Positions 1 to 11,762 of a stretch of 64,000 nt of DNA are shown one piece after another. The stretch is from Bos javanicus. Taxonomy: Eukaryota > Chordata > Mammalia > Artiodactyla > Bovidae. Made by a program: the position numbers and the translations under genes. Every line of letters begins with the position of its first letter. Positions within the stretch are counted from its first letter, which is position 1. The stretch covers positions 99,816,537 through 99,880,536 of the forward strand of contig NC_083868.1 in the NCBI RefSeq assembly GCF_032452875.1, given 5' to 3'. The notes under the pieces were generated by a model. The model was not told where the DNA came from and searched no databases. It saw only the letters and a program-made list of their open reading frames with translations.

Positions 1-231
1 CTTGGTTGCTGAGAAGAGGTAAACTTCACTTTCAGTGGACTCACTGAGGACAGTTTTACATTTGTGCCTCTGAGGAAGAGCAGCTGAAACAGTGTGCATT
101 TGCTGTTTCATATTAAGGCAAAAACAAGCATCTGCTCCTGTGACCGCAGTGGTCATAGAGAGCTTCAGGTAACCCTGTGAGTGGCATAATCAACAAATGA
201 GTTTAGCTAAATTCTCAGGGAATAGTCATTG
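1..231. other. Upstream intron, no feature recognised
   Basis: Single-copy-looking sequence. I see no exon with good splice borders and no repeat that I can name. Confidence 0.4.
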
Positions 232-300
232 CTGGCTACAGACTCTTGCCTGGGAAATCCCATGGACAGAGGAGCCCGGCAGGCTACAGATGGGCCCGTC
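232..300 (+). mobile_element. Bov-A SINE fragment
   Basis: A short piece of the Bov-A body in sense orientation (CTTGCCTGGGAAATCCCATG, then GGAGCCCGGCAGGCTAC). It lacks the tRNA-like head and the 3' end, and it meets an oppositely oriented Bov-A2 at 322, so it may be a rearranged or truncated copy. Confidence 0.7.
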
Positions 301-321
301 AGGCCAGCTCTGTTATCAGGG

Positions 322-513
322 CTGCCGCTGCTGTCGCTTCAATTGTGTCCAACTCTGTGCGACCCCATAGATGGCAGCCCACCAGGCTCCTCCGTCCCTG
401 GAATTCCCCAGGCAAGAACACTGGAGTGGGTTGCTATTTCCTTCTCCAATGCATGAAAGTGAAAAGTGAAAGTGAAGTCACTCAGTCATGTCTGACTCTT
501 AGCGACCCCATGT
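322..513 (-). mobile_element. Bov-A2 SINE, partial
   Basis: Antisense Bov-A2: the TGTGCGACCCCATAGA block, the GGCAAGAACACTGGAGTGGG block, then the linker GTGAAAAGTGAAAGTGAAGT and the start of a second Bov-A unit that stops after CGACCCCATG. The second monomer is cut off where the L1 sequence starts. Confidence 0.85.
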
Positions 514-1465
514 TTACATGGGTCTATTTTTGAGCTCTCTATTCTGTTTCATTGATCTAGTTTATATTCTTATGCCAATATCACAAATGTCTGGGTTACT
601 GTCATTTTTTAATAAGTCTTGAAGTTGGGTAGAGTCCATCCTCTAAGTTTGTTCTTATCCTTCAGTATTGTGTTATCTCAGTATTTAGCCTCTCCATGTT
701 GACTTGGAGTCAGTTTGTCAGTATTAATAAAATGACTTATTGAGATTTTTATTGGAATTGCATGGGAGCTATAGGTTGTCTTGGGAAGAATTGAGGTCTT
801 AGTAAAAGTGAGTTTTCCTATCTACTAACATGGAATATTTCTCCAATTATTTATTCCTTGATTGTGCTGATAGGAGTTTTGTAGTTTTCCTCATATAGAT
901 CTTACACACATTTTGTTAGATTTACATGTATTTCATTTTTGAGGATGCTAATGTAAAATGGTATTGTGGTTTTAGTTTCAAATTCTTCCTGTTCATTATT
1001 GGTGTACAGGAAAGCAATAGACTTTTGAATGTTAATCTTGTGTCCTACAATCTTGCTATAATCACTTATTATGATGGTTCCAAGGGTTTTTCCATTGGTT
1101 CTTTCAGATATTTTACATACATAATCATATCTTCTATAGACAGACAGTTTATCTTTCTTTCCAATCTTTATACTTTTACTTCCTTTTCTTGCTTTATTTC
1201 ATTAAGTAGAGCTTCCAATATGATGTTGAAAAGCCATGGTGAGAAGACATCCTTGCCTTGTACCTGATCTTAGTAGGAATGCCACAAGGTTCTCACTGTT
1301 AAGTATGATGTTTTTGGTTAAGCTGTATGTTTGTGGTAGTTACTCTCTTTCAAGGTGAGGAATTTTCTTTCTATTATTAGTTTACTGAGAGGTTTTTTTT
1401 TTTGTAATTATAAATTGGTGTTGAATTTTGCTGAATGCTTTTTCTTCATCTATTGATGTGCCATT
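514..1465 (-). mobile_element. L1 LINE ORF2 remnant
   Basis: Antisense ORF2 reverse-transcriptase region of an old L1, recognisable from phrases such as GAGCTCTCTATTCTGTTTCA and from the stretch around 1210-1260. It carries many indels and stops and has no coding capacity. Confidence 0.7.
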
Positions 1466-2125
1466 TAACATTCATAATCATTTTCCTGAGACTGGCATTT
1501 TGCTATATCTACTGGCATATATGGTTTTTCCAGTGGTCATGTATGGATGTAAGAGTTGGACTGTGAAGAAAGCTGAGCATTGAAGAATTGATGTTTTTGA
1601 ACTGTGGTGTTGGAGAAGACTCTTGAGAGTCCCTTGGAATGCAAGGAGATCCACCCAGTCCATTCTGAAGGAGATCAGCCCTGGGATTTCTTTGGAAGGA
1701 ATGATACTAAAGCTGAAACTCCAGTACTTTGGCCACCTCATGTGAAGAGTTGACTCATTGGAAAAGACTCTGATGCTGGGAGGGATCGGGGGCAGGAGGA
1801 GAAGGGGATGACAGAGGATGAGATGGCTGGATGGCATCACTGACTCGATGGACGTGAGTCTGAGTGAACTCTGGGAATCGCTGATGGACAGGGAGGCCTG
1901 GCGTGCTTCGATTCATAGGGTCGCAAAGAGTTGGACACGACTGAGCGACTGAACTGAACTGAACTTTGCTATATCTACTGGCATATCTACTTTACAGATG
2001 GGAAAATTAAGCCTCAACAATGAAGTAACTTTCTAGTAGTTCCCACATATCTGGTAAAACCAGGATTAAACCTACAATTGTTCGACCTCCTCTGCAACAT
2101 GCTGCCTCCCAGTGATTACTGTCAA
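1466..2125 (-). mobile_element. MIR SINE split by a BovB insertion
   Basis: Antisense MIR in two pieces, about 1466-1520 and 1987-2125. The right piece carries the typical TTTACAGATGGGAAAATTAAG core followed by AAGTAACTT. The BovB at 1521-1964 separates the pieces and duplicated 22 bp of the MIR, so MIR is the older element. Confidence 0.6.
1521..1964 (+). mobile_element. BovB (RTE) LINE, 5'-truncated
   Basis: The last 444 bp of BovB in sense orientation. It starts in the reverse-transcriptase C-terminal region (ATGGTTTTTCCAGTGGTCAT) and ends GACTGAACTGAACTGAAC. A perfect 22 bp target-site duplication flanks it (1499-1520 and 1965-1986). It carries the 'GGGAGGGATCGGGGGCAGG' subfamily signature near 1778. 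Confidence 0.95.
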
Positions 2126-2346
2126 ATCTGATGCTTTGGCTCTGAGACAGTAGGAAAACAGATTGTCTCGCTGTGAAGCTCACCAAACTAACCAGCCTAT
2201 CAGTATTAAACTACATAGTTATTTGGAATACAGATGGTTCTCATCATTGTCAGATTTTGTATTTGTGAATTTGCCTACTTGCTAAAATTTATTTGGGTCC
2301 CCAAAGTAAAAACTCAGGTCACCTTCATGATCATTCACAGACATGT

Positions 2347-4165
2347 CAGTCAGTCAGTCAGAGAGTTCAGTCACTCAGTCGTGTCTGACTCTTTGTGACC
2401 CCATGGACCGCAGCACCCCAGGCCTCCCTGTCCATCACCAACTCCCGGAGTCTATGCAAACTCATGTCCATCAAGTCGGTGATGCCATCCAACCATCTCA
2501 TCTTTTGTCGTCCCCTTCTCCTCTTGCCTTCAATCTTTCCCAGCATCAGGGTCTTTTCAAATAAGTCAGCTCTTCACATCAGGTGGCCAAAATATTGGAG
2601 TTTCAGCTTCAACATCAGTCCTTCCAATGAACACTCAGTACTGATATCCTTTAGGATGGACTGGTTGGATCTCCTTGCAGTCCAAGGGACTCTAAAGAGT
2701 CTTCTCCAACACCACAATTCAAAAGCATCAATTCTTCATTGCTCAGCTCTCTTTAGAGTCCAACTCTTATATCCATACATGACTACTGGAAAAAGCATAG
2801 CATTGACCAGACAGACCTTTGTTGGGAAAATAATGTCTCTGCTTTTGAATATGCTGTCTAGGTTGGTCATAACTTTCCTTCCAAGGAATAAACGTCTTTT
2901 AATTTCATGACTGCAATCACCATCTGCAATGATTTTGGAGCCCAGAAAAATAAAGTCTCTCACTATTTCCACTCTTTCACCATCTATTTTCCATGAAGTG
3001 ATGGGACTGGATGCCATGATCTTCATTTTCTGAATGTTGAGCTTTAAGCCAACTTTTTCACTCTCCTCTTTCACTGTAATCAAGAGGCTCTTTACTTCTT
3101 CACTTTCTGACATAAGGGTGGTGTCATCTGCATATCTGAGATTATTGATATTTCTCCTGGCAATCTTGATTCCAGTTTGTGCTTCTTCCAGCCCAGTGTT
3201 TCTCATGATGTACTCTGCATAGAAGTTAAATAAGCAGGGTGACAATATACAGCCTTGATGTACTCCTTTTCCTATTTGGAACTAGTCTGTTGTTCCATGT
3301 CCAGTTCTAACTGTTGCTTCTTGCGCTGCATACAGATTTCTCAGGAGGCAGGTCAGGTGGTCTGATATTCCCATCTCTTTAAGAATTTTCCAGTTTATTG
3401 TGATCCACACAGTCAAAGGCTTTGGCATAGTCAATAAAACAGAAGTAGATGTTTTTCGGGAACTCTCTTGCTTTTTCAGTGGTCCAGCAGATGTTGGCAA
3501 TTTGATCTCTGTTTCCTCTGCCTTTTCTAAAACCAACTTGAACATCTGGAAGTTCATAGCTGGAAGTTCATATTGCTGAAGCCTGGCTTGGAGAATTTTG
3601 AGCATTACTTTACTAGCATGTGAGATGAGTGCAATTGTGCGATAGTTTGAGCATTCTTTGGCATTGCCTTTCTTTGGGATTAGAATGAAAACTGACCTTT
3701 TCCAGTCCTGTGGCCACTGCTGAGTTTTCCAAATTTGCTGGCATATTGAGTGCAGCACTTTCACAGCATCATCTTTCAGGATTTGAAATAATTCAACTGG
3801 AATTCCATCACCTCCACTAGCTTTGTTCATAGTGATACTTTCTAAGGACCACTTGACTTCATGTTCCAGGATGTCTGCCTCTAGGTGAGTGATCAGACCA
3901 TCATGATTATCTGGGTCATGAAGATCTTTTTTGTATAGTTCTTCTGTGTATTCTTGTCACCTCTTCTTAATATCTTCTGCTTCTGTTAGGTCCATACCAT
4001 TTCTATTCTTTATTGAGCCCATCTTTGCATGAAATGTTCCCTTGGTATCTCTAATTTTCTTAAAGAGATCTCTAGTCTTTCCCATTCTGTTGTTTTCCTC
4101 TATTTCTTTGCATTGATCACTGAGGAGGGCTTTCTCATCTCTCCTTGCTCTTCTTTGGGACTCTG
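2347..4165 (-). mobile_element. BovB (RTE) LINE, 1.8 kb, 5'-truncated
   Basis: Antisense BovB covering the reverse transcriptase and 3' end. On the minus strand the translation contains LRYADDTTLMSESEE with the catalytic YADD codons at 3123-3134, and further upstream a NKASGGDGIPVELFQILKDD segment. The frame is broken: separate open stretches lie at 2736-3245, 3282-3830 and 3957-4178. The 15 bp flanks 2332-2346 and 4166-4180 match at 14 positions, which I read as the target-site duplication. The 3' tail runs into a short TCAG repeat at 2344-2360. The endonuclease region is missing. Confidence 0.93.
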
Positions 4166-4257
4166 CATTCACAGCCATGTGCAGAATGTCAAAAAGTTGC
4201 AGTCTTCCAGTGTGTCTATTTCATGCTGAGATCAAACTTGATGACACCCTGCCTTCT

Positions 4258-4495
4258 TTTATTTTCTAATTTATTTACTTTAATGGAAGGATAATTGCTT
4301 TACAGTGTTGTATTGGTTTCCTCCATACATCTACATGAATCAGCCATAGTTATGCATATGTCTCCTCCCTCTTGAACTTCCCTCCCATCTCCTACCCCAT
4401 CCCACCCATCTAGGTTGTCATAGAGAACCAGGTTGAGCTCCCTGTATTATACAGCAACTTCCCACTAGCTATCTATTTTACGTACACACTTTGCC
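4258..4495 (-). mobile_element. L1 3' UTR fragment
   Basis: Antisense ruminant L1 3' UTR. GGATAATTGCTTTACAGTGT and the following 'gaatcagccatag...tatgcatatgtc' block also occur in the fragments at 29556 and 36957. No coding content. Confidence 0.65.
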
Positions 4496-5079
4496 TTCTT
4501 ATTCCAGTTCTTGCACTTTAAACAGGTATTCTATTTGTGCTCCACTTAGGGTAAAGTTTTTGCATTTTGAGCTTTTTTTCTTGGTGATTTTCACTTTTTA
4601 AAATGGCTCCCCAAGTGTAGTATAAAGTTCTGTCTAAGTGCAAGAAGGCTATGCTGTGCCTTTTGGAGAAAATACATGTGTTAGATAAGCTCCATTCAGT
4701 CATAAGTTATACTGCTGTAGGCCATGAATTCAATGTTAATGAATTAACAATATATATTAAAATGTCTTTCAATGGAAACAGACATAAAACAAAATTACAA
4801 TTTGACCAGTTGATGAAAATATTGTGACCAGAGGCTCATAGAAACCTAACAGTCTCTTTCCATAAAAGTCATCATTCAGTATCTGCTAATTTTGTGTTTG
4901 TAGAACATAACCATTATAGTACATAACTATCATGAATAACCAAAATCAACTTATAAGGTTTCACTGGTTTTGTAATTCTGTGTTCATAGAGGTGATTTCT
5001 TGCTCTTGGATTAAAGTGTTACTGTGATACTATTTTACTGGCAGTGCTAAACTCTCCTCAGGTATTCATCTATTTTCTC
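4496..5079. other. Intronic sequence without recognised feature
   Basis: AT-rich, apparently single-copy. No splice-bordered open frame or nameable repeat seen. Confidence 0.4.
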
Positions 5080-5410
5080 TAAACCATTATATTCATTTCC
5101 TATTGATGCTATAACAAATTACCACAAACTTAGTAGCATAAAACTCATAACTATATTATTTTACAGTTCTACAGCTCAGAATTCCAAAATGGGTTTTCCA
5201 GAGCTAATATAAAGGTATGGTCAAGATGGTTTTCCTTCTGGAGACCCTCTGTTTCCTTGCCTTGTCCAGCTTTTAGAGGTCACCTGCATGCTTGGTTCAC
5301 AGTCCTGTGTCACTCTGACCTCTGCGTCCACCATCATATCAAATCTCTGGCTTTCCTGCTTCCCTCTGTCAATTTCCTCATCTGTGATTGAGGATGTCAA
5401 CTTGCAGATC
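5080..5410 (-). mobile_element. ERVL-MaLR (MLT1-type) LTR remnant
   Basis: Antisense LTR-like block recognised from ACAAATTACCACAAACTTAG, 'ttacagttctacagctcagaa' and 'ctgtttccttgccttgtccagc'. A second member of the same family lies at 49432-53602. It is a noncoding old LTR. The family assignment is from memory; the match between the two window copies is visible directly. Confidence 0.55.
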
Positions 5411-5570
5411 TGTCAATTATTTGCTCCGCAGCCCAAATTCACTTCAGTATAACACCCTTGTAAGGTAAAAGGTATTCTTTGCATCTTGGAAGAATTGCTG
5501 ATGAGATTCACCTTTGAGGGTAGCACAATGGTCTCTTTCACTGATATCTTATTTTTGTTCTTGTTTCTAG

Positions 5571-6011
5571 CCCTCAGAGCCCAGTCAAACCATTTGTATG
5601 TCCAGAGAAGAGTTTGTGCAGAGGATGACAGAGATTGTTGGTTGGGGTACAAAGGAAGAATATGGAGAGCTCTTTGATAAAGTGGATGTGGCCCAAGAGG
5701 GCTTCATTAATTGGGACAAGCTGACTTCATTTCTGCTGTTAACACTTTATGAGAAAGATGAACAAGCAAAGGCAACTGTGGTTCCCCAGTGGAGAGACCT
5801 TGAATTTCTCCCAGTGAAACACAAGGATACCATCCAAAGAGTAATTTTCTTAAAAAGTTCAAGTCGTTATCTGACCATAAGTAAGGAAGGTTCAGTAGGA
5901 ATCTGGGGAGAGAATTTAAAGCTGCAAGAAATGCTTCCCATCACTTCAGATGCCACCAAGCTAAAGCACCTGTGGGTGACAAGTATGGTTTCTCTGGAAA
6001 ATGTAAACAAG
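5571..6011 (+). CDS. WDR49: WD-repeat/EF-hand protein, exon 1 of 6 in window (probable WDR49)
   Basis: Internal coding exon of 147 codons in phase 0. It has a pyrimidine-rich acceptor ending TTGTTTCTAG and a donor AAG|GTACAG. The peptide begins PSEPSQTICMSREEFVQRM. Residues 36-50 (DKVDVAQEGFINWDK) resemble an EF-hand loop but keep only the Asp, Gly and Ile positions; the third and last ligand positions are Ala and Lys, so calcium binding is doubtful. Near residues 94-110 a WD-like blade end appears (YLTISKEGSVGIWGENL). An EF-hand-like front part followed by WD repeats is the arrangement of WDR49, WDR64 and EFCAB8, which are linked to cilia and flagella. I favour WDR49 because exons 5-6 match what I remember of that protein. 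The Met at 5598 could start a shorter isoform, but the frame is open back to the acceptor, so upstream exons probably lie before the window. No expression evidence can be seen here. Confidence 0.88.
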
Positions 6012-7871
6012 GTACAGAGGCTGTATAAATAAATTTATTGCTTGTTAAAGGGGGGAAATGATGGGACAGGACTCCTGATAAATAGCAAGTGTAACACTAG
6101 CAGTGATAGAGAACTGCATTATTCTTCCATACCTTTAATATGACCTGGAGGGAACACAAGTCAAGCTAAGTGAATATTTCCATTTCCCAAACTTTTCTGT
6201 TGTGTGCCTTTAAATGACAAAACCGGTGGTGACTCAGATTCTTGGCTCTGTCCCCCAGGAGGTCAGTGTACATTACTAGTTGATAAGACCTTTATACCTC
6301 TGTAGTTTTTAGCAGTCTGAAAGTATATACATTTATATGCAGAGTTGAGAGGCTATATAAGTGCAAGGCACAGATCAGAAAATTTCAGGAAACCGCTGAT
6401 CTGATTTTGACTGCTGGATTAGTCAATTTCTTAATTTTGATGGGTAGGGCCCATTCAGTCCAGATACCCTCATGTAACCATACCTATATGGAAGATAACA
6501 TACTGAAAGGAAAGTCAGTTTCTGAGGGAATAATGAAGCTTAAATAACCCATATTCTTCTTATATTACATTAAACAGATGGTAAATTTTACTATGAAAAA
6601 ATTAAAGTGCACACACAAGCAGAGATAATCCCATTAAGAGCCAGTATTCATCCTTAGCCATTTCCAATTCACAGCCCTCCTGTTTCTTCTACATCTCCCC
6701 TTTATACTGAAATCCAAAATTCTAATCATTTAATCTGTAAATACTTCAGTATTTCTGAAAAATATCTCTTTAGCACAACCATAATACCGTATCACATTTT
6801 ATACCAATAACAATAACTCCTTAATATAATGAAATATCCAGTCATGAACATATTTCATTGTCTTATGATTTTTTAATAGTTTGTCATTTGTTTTGATAGT
6901 TTGTTTGACTCAAGATATGAATAAGGTCCAAACATTATGAATGGTTGATATGCCTTTTTTGATTCACACATTTTCCTCCATCTCATTTCTGTTTTGTATT
7001 TTGTTGTTGTTGCTATTGCTATTGTTCAAGAAGCTAGGTGTTTGTCCTTTGGAGTTTCTCACAGTCTAAATTTCTCAGACTGTTTGCATGGGGTTGTTTA
7101 ACATGGCCACTTGCTCTCCGTGTTTCCAGTAAATTGGTCCTCAAGTTGAAAGCCTTGATCATTTGTATATTTTGGAAGAGGTGTTCTTCAGTCACAGGGC
7201 ATAGAATGCCTGGTTCCATCTCTTCTTGGGATGTTAACAGATATTATGGATTATTCTTAGATACATCAATTTATCAGGAGTTGCAAGATTGTGATATTCT
7301 AATTTCATCATTTCCTTTTTCTTTATAAGCTGAAGTACCTCTATAAAATAAAGAAACTTCCTGTCATTAGCTACTGTGTAATACAAATTGTTAACAAAAG
7401 CAGAATAAATGCCCAGGTCTTTCCTTTTATTCACCAGTATTCAAAATAATTAGCTAGTTTTCTAATGAGATGAAAAATGAGTGCTATATCATTATTGTTA
7501 TCAATATCATTATAAACTCATGGGTTTAAACAAACTTGATATATCTCAATCCACTGAGGTATTATCCTGCCCCCTAAATTATACCATCTTTGGACAATGG
7601 AACTAATACAAGTTAGCTGGAGTCTTTTCTGATATAATCCTATCTGTCTTTCAAAGCTTCCTCGTTTCCTGGTTAGACTAGACGTTCCAGGATCATCTTG
7701 TGTATTTATTAGAGCAGACCCAGGACCAGCCATTTGAATGGCTCCAAGAGCCAGATTCTTTCAAGTGGGGAATAGCATGTTCTACTGCCAAGAATCATCA
7801 AAAAATAATCATCATGAACATTAGCTTTCTATGTACACATGCCTTGCTCTGTTAATCATCTCCAGATCACC
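6012..7871. other. Intron 1, first part: mostly unassigned
   Basis: No exon seen. About 7040-7430 looks like an old interspersed repeat, from the 'atttatcaggagttgcaagattgtgatattctaa' type of wording, but I cannot name its family. A short TTG/TTGCTA run lies near 7001-7025. The rest looks single-copy. Confidence 0.4.
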
Positions 7872-8140
7872 TTGTTGTTCAGTCACAAAGTGGTTTCCAA
7901 CTCTGTGACCCCATGGACTGCAGCTTGTCAGGTTTCCCTGTCCTTTACTATCTCCTGGAGTTTGTTCAAATGAATTTTCATTGATTCCATGATGCCGTCC
8001 AATCATCTCATTCTCTGTCACCCCCTTCTCTCTTGTCCTCAGTCTTTCCCAACATCAGGGTCTTTTCCAATGAGTACTCTTGGCATCAGGTGGCCAAAGT
8101 GTTGGAGCTTCAGCTTCAGTCCTTCTGATGAATAATCACT
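7872..8140 (-). mobile_element. BovB 3' end fragment
   Basis: Antisense BovB 3' end: TTGTTGTTCAGTC, 'ccatggactgcagc', 'cagtctttcccaacatcagg', 'ggtggccaaagtgttggagc'. It is strongly 5'-truncated and noncoding. Flanks ATCACCTT and ATCACTTT could be a decayed target-site duplication. Confidence 0.85.
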
Positions 8141-8149
8141 TTTGAGGGG

Positions 8150-8290
8150 ATTTATTTCCATTTTAAGAGAGACTGGGCAAGGAGAGGTTGTGAAACGTGC
8201 CCCATGTCACACAGGATGCAATCAGCGTTGCAAGATTTGTAAACTAAGGTGGCTTGATTTCAGAACGTGTGCTTCAGAATCTTTGCTGTG
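8150..8290 (-). mobile_element. MIR SINE remnant
   Basis: Antisense MIR-like sequence: 'ccattttaagagagactgggcaaggagaggttgtgaaacgtgcccc', then a 'gtcacacaggatgcaatcagcg' block. Old and diverged. Confidence 0.5.
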
Positions 8291-8415
8291 TCCCTAGTGG
8301 CAGTTGACATCATATCCAGTTCTTTCTTGCTAAGGATCTGATGTTAATGTTTAGCTGGCGTGGATTAAAAATGTTTCTAGTTTATCCTTTTTTTGGTATG
8401 TGTGTAGCATTCTGT

Positions 8416-8645
8416 GCGTGAGTGTGTACTAAGTTGCTTCAGTCATGTCCTACTTTTTTGCAATCCTATGGACTGTAGCCTGCCAGGCTCCTCTGTCCCT
8501 GGGATTCTCCAGGCAAGAATACTGGTGTAAGTTGCTGTGACTTCCTCCAGGGAATCTTCCCAACCCAGGGATTGAACCCACATCTCTTACATCTCCTGCA
8601 TTGCCTGGGTTCTTTACCACTAGCACCACCTGGGAAGCCCTTGTA
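8416..8645 (-). mobile_element. Bov-tA SINE, near full length
   Basis: Antisense Bov-tA: the Bov-A body (GGGATTCTCCAGGCAAGAAT) followed by the tRNA-derived head ending CACCTGGGAAGCCC. CATTCTGT at 8408-8415 and 8646-8653 fits a target-site duplication. The tRNA-like head is not a tRNA gene. Confidence 0.9.
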
Positions 8646-8759
8646 CATTCTGTATTATCATGTAATGCTTGCGTTGGTATTGGGTAATGACTATGTTGCA
8701 CTGTTTCTGCTTTCCAGGACTGATCATTAAATCTTAGCCTTTCCTTTGTTCTTACACAG

Positions 8760-10285
8760 CGTTAACGTTTATATTTTTTTCTTCTTTTTAAAACAGCTTT
8801 GTTTAGGTGTGATTATACAAAATCCACTGCATATATTAAAAGTATCCAAGTTGACAGATTTTAATATATATACATAACTGTGAAAAATCAATAGTATGAT
8901 GAAGATAATGAATGCGTTTTTTCACCCTCAGATTTTCCTAGAGTAGTTTTGTAATCCTTCATCCAGCCCCTCCCTTCCTTACTTGTCAAGTAACCACTGG
9001 TACGCTTTCTGTCACTATAGACTAGTTTGCATTTTCTCATCTGTTATGTAATTGACATTATACAGTGTACACACTTTCCTTTTATGGTCTGGCTTCTTTA
9101 ACATAATTAGCATAATTATTTTGAGATTCATCTATGCTGTTGGATATATGAGAAATTTATCTTTTATGGTTGTGTAATATTCCATTTTTGATATAACATA
9201 TCCTCGCCAATACTTGGTATGATCAAGTTTTTTCCTTTCTCTTAATATTAGCCCTTTTAGTAGGTTTGTTGGAGAAGGTGATGACAGCCCACTCCAGTAT
9301 TCTTGCCTGGAAAAGCCCACAGACAGAGGAGCCTGGTAGGCTGCAGTCCATGGGGTCGCGAAGAGTCAGACACGACTGAACGACTTCACTTTCACTTTTC
9401 ACTTTCAGGCATTGGAGAAGGAAATGGCAACCCACTCCAATATTCTTGCCTGGAGACTCCCAGGGATGGGGGAGCCTGGTGGGCTGCTGTCTATGGGGTC
9501 GCACAGAGTCGGACACGACTAAAGCGACTTAGCAGTAGGTTTGTATTTTGTTTTATTGAGGTTTGATTTCACTTTTTCCTAATGAGTAATAATGTTGAGC
9601 ATATTTTCATGTGCTCGTTTCCTACCTATATATCCTTTTCAGTGAAGTGTTTGTTCAAATTCTTTGACCATTTTTATTGGGTTTATTTTGTTATTATTGA
9701 GTTTTGAGAATTCTGTACATATTCTATGTATGTGCAATTATGTGATAGATAATTTACAAATATTGTATCCCAGTTTGTGCTTTTTCTTTTCATTCTGTTA
9801 ACATCCTCTTGGATAATTTCATTTTCAGATTGTCCATTGCTAATTAATATAAATAGATTTATAAACTTGATCTTATACCCTGCAACTTTGCTGAATTCAT
9901 TTATTAGTTTTAATTGGTTTTGCTGTTGTTTATTTTTCATGCCTAATTTCCCTGGATAGAAACTCTAGCACAGCGTTGAATAGAAGTGGTGAGAGTGAAC
10001 ATCCTTGTTTTATTTCTGATCTTAGGGAGAATACATTGTTGTTCACCATCAAGTATAATATCAGCTGTAGATTTTTGCTTTCTTGTACAATCTCTTTATC
10101 AAATTTCTTTCTATTCCTGATTTGTTGAATATTTTTATCATGAAAATGCATTGGGCTTCGTGAAATGCTTTTTTGCAGACATTGAGTTGATAATATAGCC
10201 TTTCTCCTTTATTCTTTTAATATGGTGTATTACATTAGTTGATATTTGTATGTTAAACTAACCTGGAATTCCTGGTGTTGGGAAT
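8760..10285 (-). mobile_element. Old L1 LINE, 3' UTR and ORF2, split by a SINE
   Basis: Antisense L1 reading from the 3' UTR (from about 8790) into ORF2, interrupted by the Bov-A2 at 9270-9533. The ORF2 part is recognised from 'acatccttgttttatttctgatcttag' near 10000 and 'ctaacctggaattcctgg' at 10258. Frames are broken throughout. Confidence 0.75.
9270..9533 (+). mobile_element. Bov-A2 SINE, full length
   Basis: Two Bov-A monomers in sense orientation, joined by the 'ttcactttcacttttcactttc' linker near 9387-9408. It is flanked by a perfect 11 bp duplication AGTAGGTTTGT (9259-9269 and 9534-9544). It was inserted into the L1 at 8760-10285, so it is younger. Confidence 0.95.
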
Positions 10286-10365
10286 AACATGTATATCAGA
10301 AGTATCTCAGATGAACTGAGTAACTCACCAAAATGTCCAAAGCCCTCACCTTAAATACCATCTTT

Positions 10366-10870
10366 GTTGTTGATGTTGTTTGGTTGCTAAGTCATGTCTG
10401 ACTCTTTGCAACCCCATGGATTGCAGCATGTCAGACCTCCCTGTCCTTCACTATCTCCCAGAGTTTGCTCAAACTTATACCCATTGAGTCGGTGATACCA
10501 TCCAACCCTCTCATTCTCTGTCAACCCCTTCTCCTCCTTCAGTCTTTCTGAGTATCAGAGTCTTTTCCTGTGAGTCAACTCTTCATATCAGGTGGCCGAA
10601 GTATTGGAGCTTCAGCCTCAGTATCAGTCCTTCCAATGAATATTCAGGGTTGATTTCCTTTAGGATTGACTGATCACCTTGCAGTCCAAGGGGCTCTCAA
10701 GAGTCTTTTCCAGAAACACAGTTCAAAAGCATCAACTCCTTGGCACTCAACTCAGCCTTCTTTATGGTCCAACTCACATCTGTATAGTGGAAAAACCGTA
10801 TCTTAGACCATACAGACCTCTGTTGGCAAAGTAATGTCTCTGTTTTTTAATATGCTGTCTAGGTTGTTAA
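10366..10870 (-). mobile_element. BovB LINE, 5'-truncated
   Basis: Antisense 3' 505 bp of BovB, from the 'ttgttgatgttgtttggttgctaagtc' end to 'aatatgctgtctaggttg'. A perfect 13 bp target-site duplication AAATACCATCTTT flanks it (10353-10365 and 10871-10883). No open reading frame is left. Confidence 0.93.
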
Positions 10871-11117
10871 AAATACCATCTTTAGGAAAGACAGAAGAGG
10901 GTGTTGGAGTGGTGGTTTAGTATTTCGAAGGGGATAAAGACAATTTACATGAAGACCGAAAAGTAAATTTTTGGTGTACAAAGGTTTGCTGGGCCATACA
11001 GTGATGCTGGGACCTGGAGTAACTCTGATCTCTAGACCCTGAGTTTCTGCCACCACACACAACTAGCCTGTAGTGTTTGCAGATATCGCTGGTGACACCT
11101 CTGTTCTGGTTTTTGTT

Positions 11118-11762
11118 GTTGTTCAGTCGCTCAGTCATGTCCGACTCTTTGCGACCCCATGGACTGTAGCATGCCAGGCTTCCCTGTCCTTCATCGTCTC
11201 CTGAAGCTTCCTCAAATTCATGTCCATTGAGTCAGTGATGCCTTCCAACCATATCATCCTCTGTTGCCCCTTCTCTTCCTGCCCTCAATTTTTCCAACAT
11301 CAGAGTCTTTTCCATTCAGTTGGTTCTTCACATCAAGTGGCCAAAGTATTGGAGATTCACCTTCAGCATCAGTCCTTCCAAAAAATATTCAGGATTGATT
11401 TCCTTTAGGATTGATTAGTTTGATCTCCTTGCAGTCCAAGGAACTCTCAAGAGTCTTTTCCAACACTACAGTTCAAAAGCATCAATTCTTCACTCAGCCT
11501 TCTTTAAGGTCCAACTCTCACATCCATACATGACTACTGGAAAAACTATAGTTTTGACTTATATGGACCTTTGTCAGCAAAGTAATGTCTCTTTTTTAAT
11601 ATACTATCTAGGTTTGTCATAGCTGTTATTCCAAGGAGCAAGCCTCTTTTTATTTCATGACTTCAGTCAACATCTACAGTGATTTTGGAGCCCAAGAAAA
11701 TAAAGTCTGTCACTGTTTCCATTTTTCCCCATCCATTTTCCATGAAGCGATGGGACTGAATG
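11118..11762 (-). mobile_element. BovB LINE, 5'-truncated, next to exon 2
   Basis: Antisense 3' 645 bp of BovB, ending around 'ccatgaagcgatgggactg'. Its right edge lies about 78 bp before the exon 2 acceptor, so only a short stretch of host intron (AT-rich, about 11763-11840) remains for branch point and polypyrimidine tract. No clear target-site duplication seen. Confidence 0.88.
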
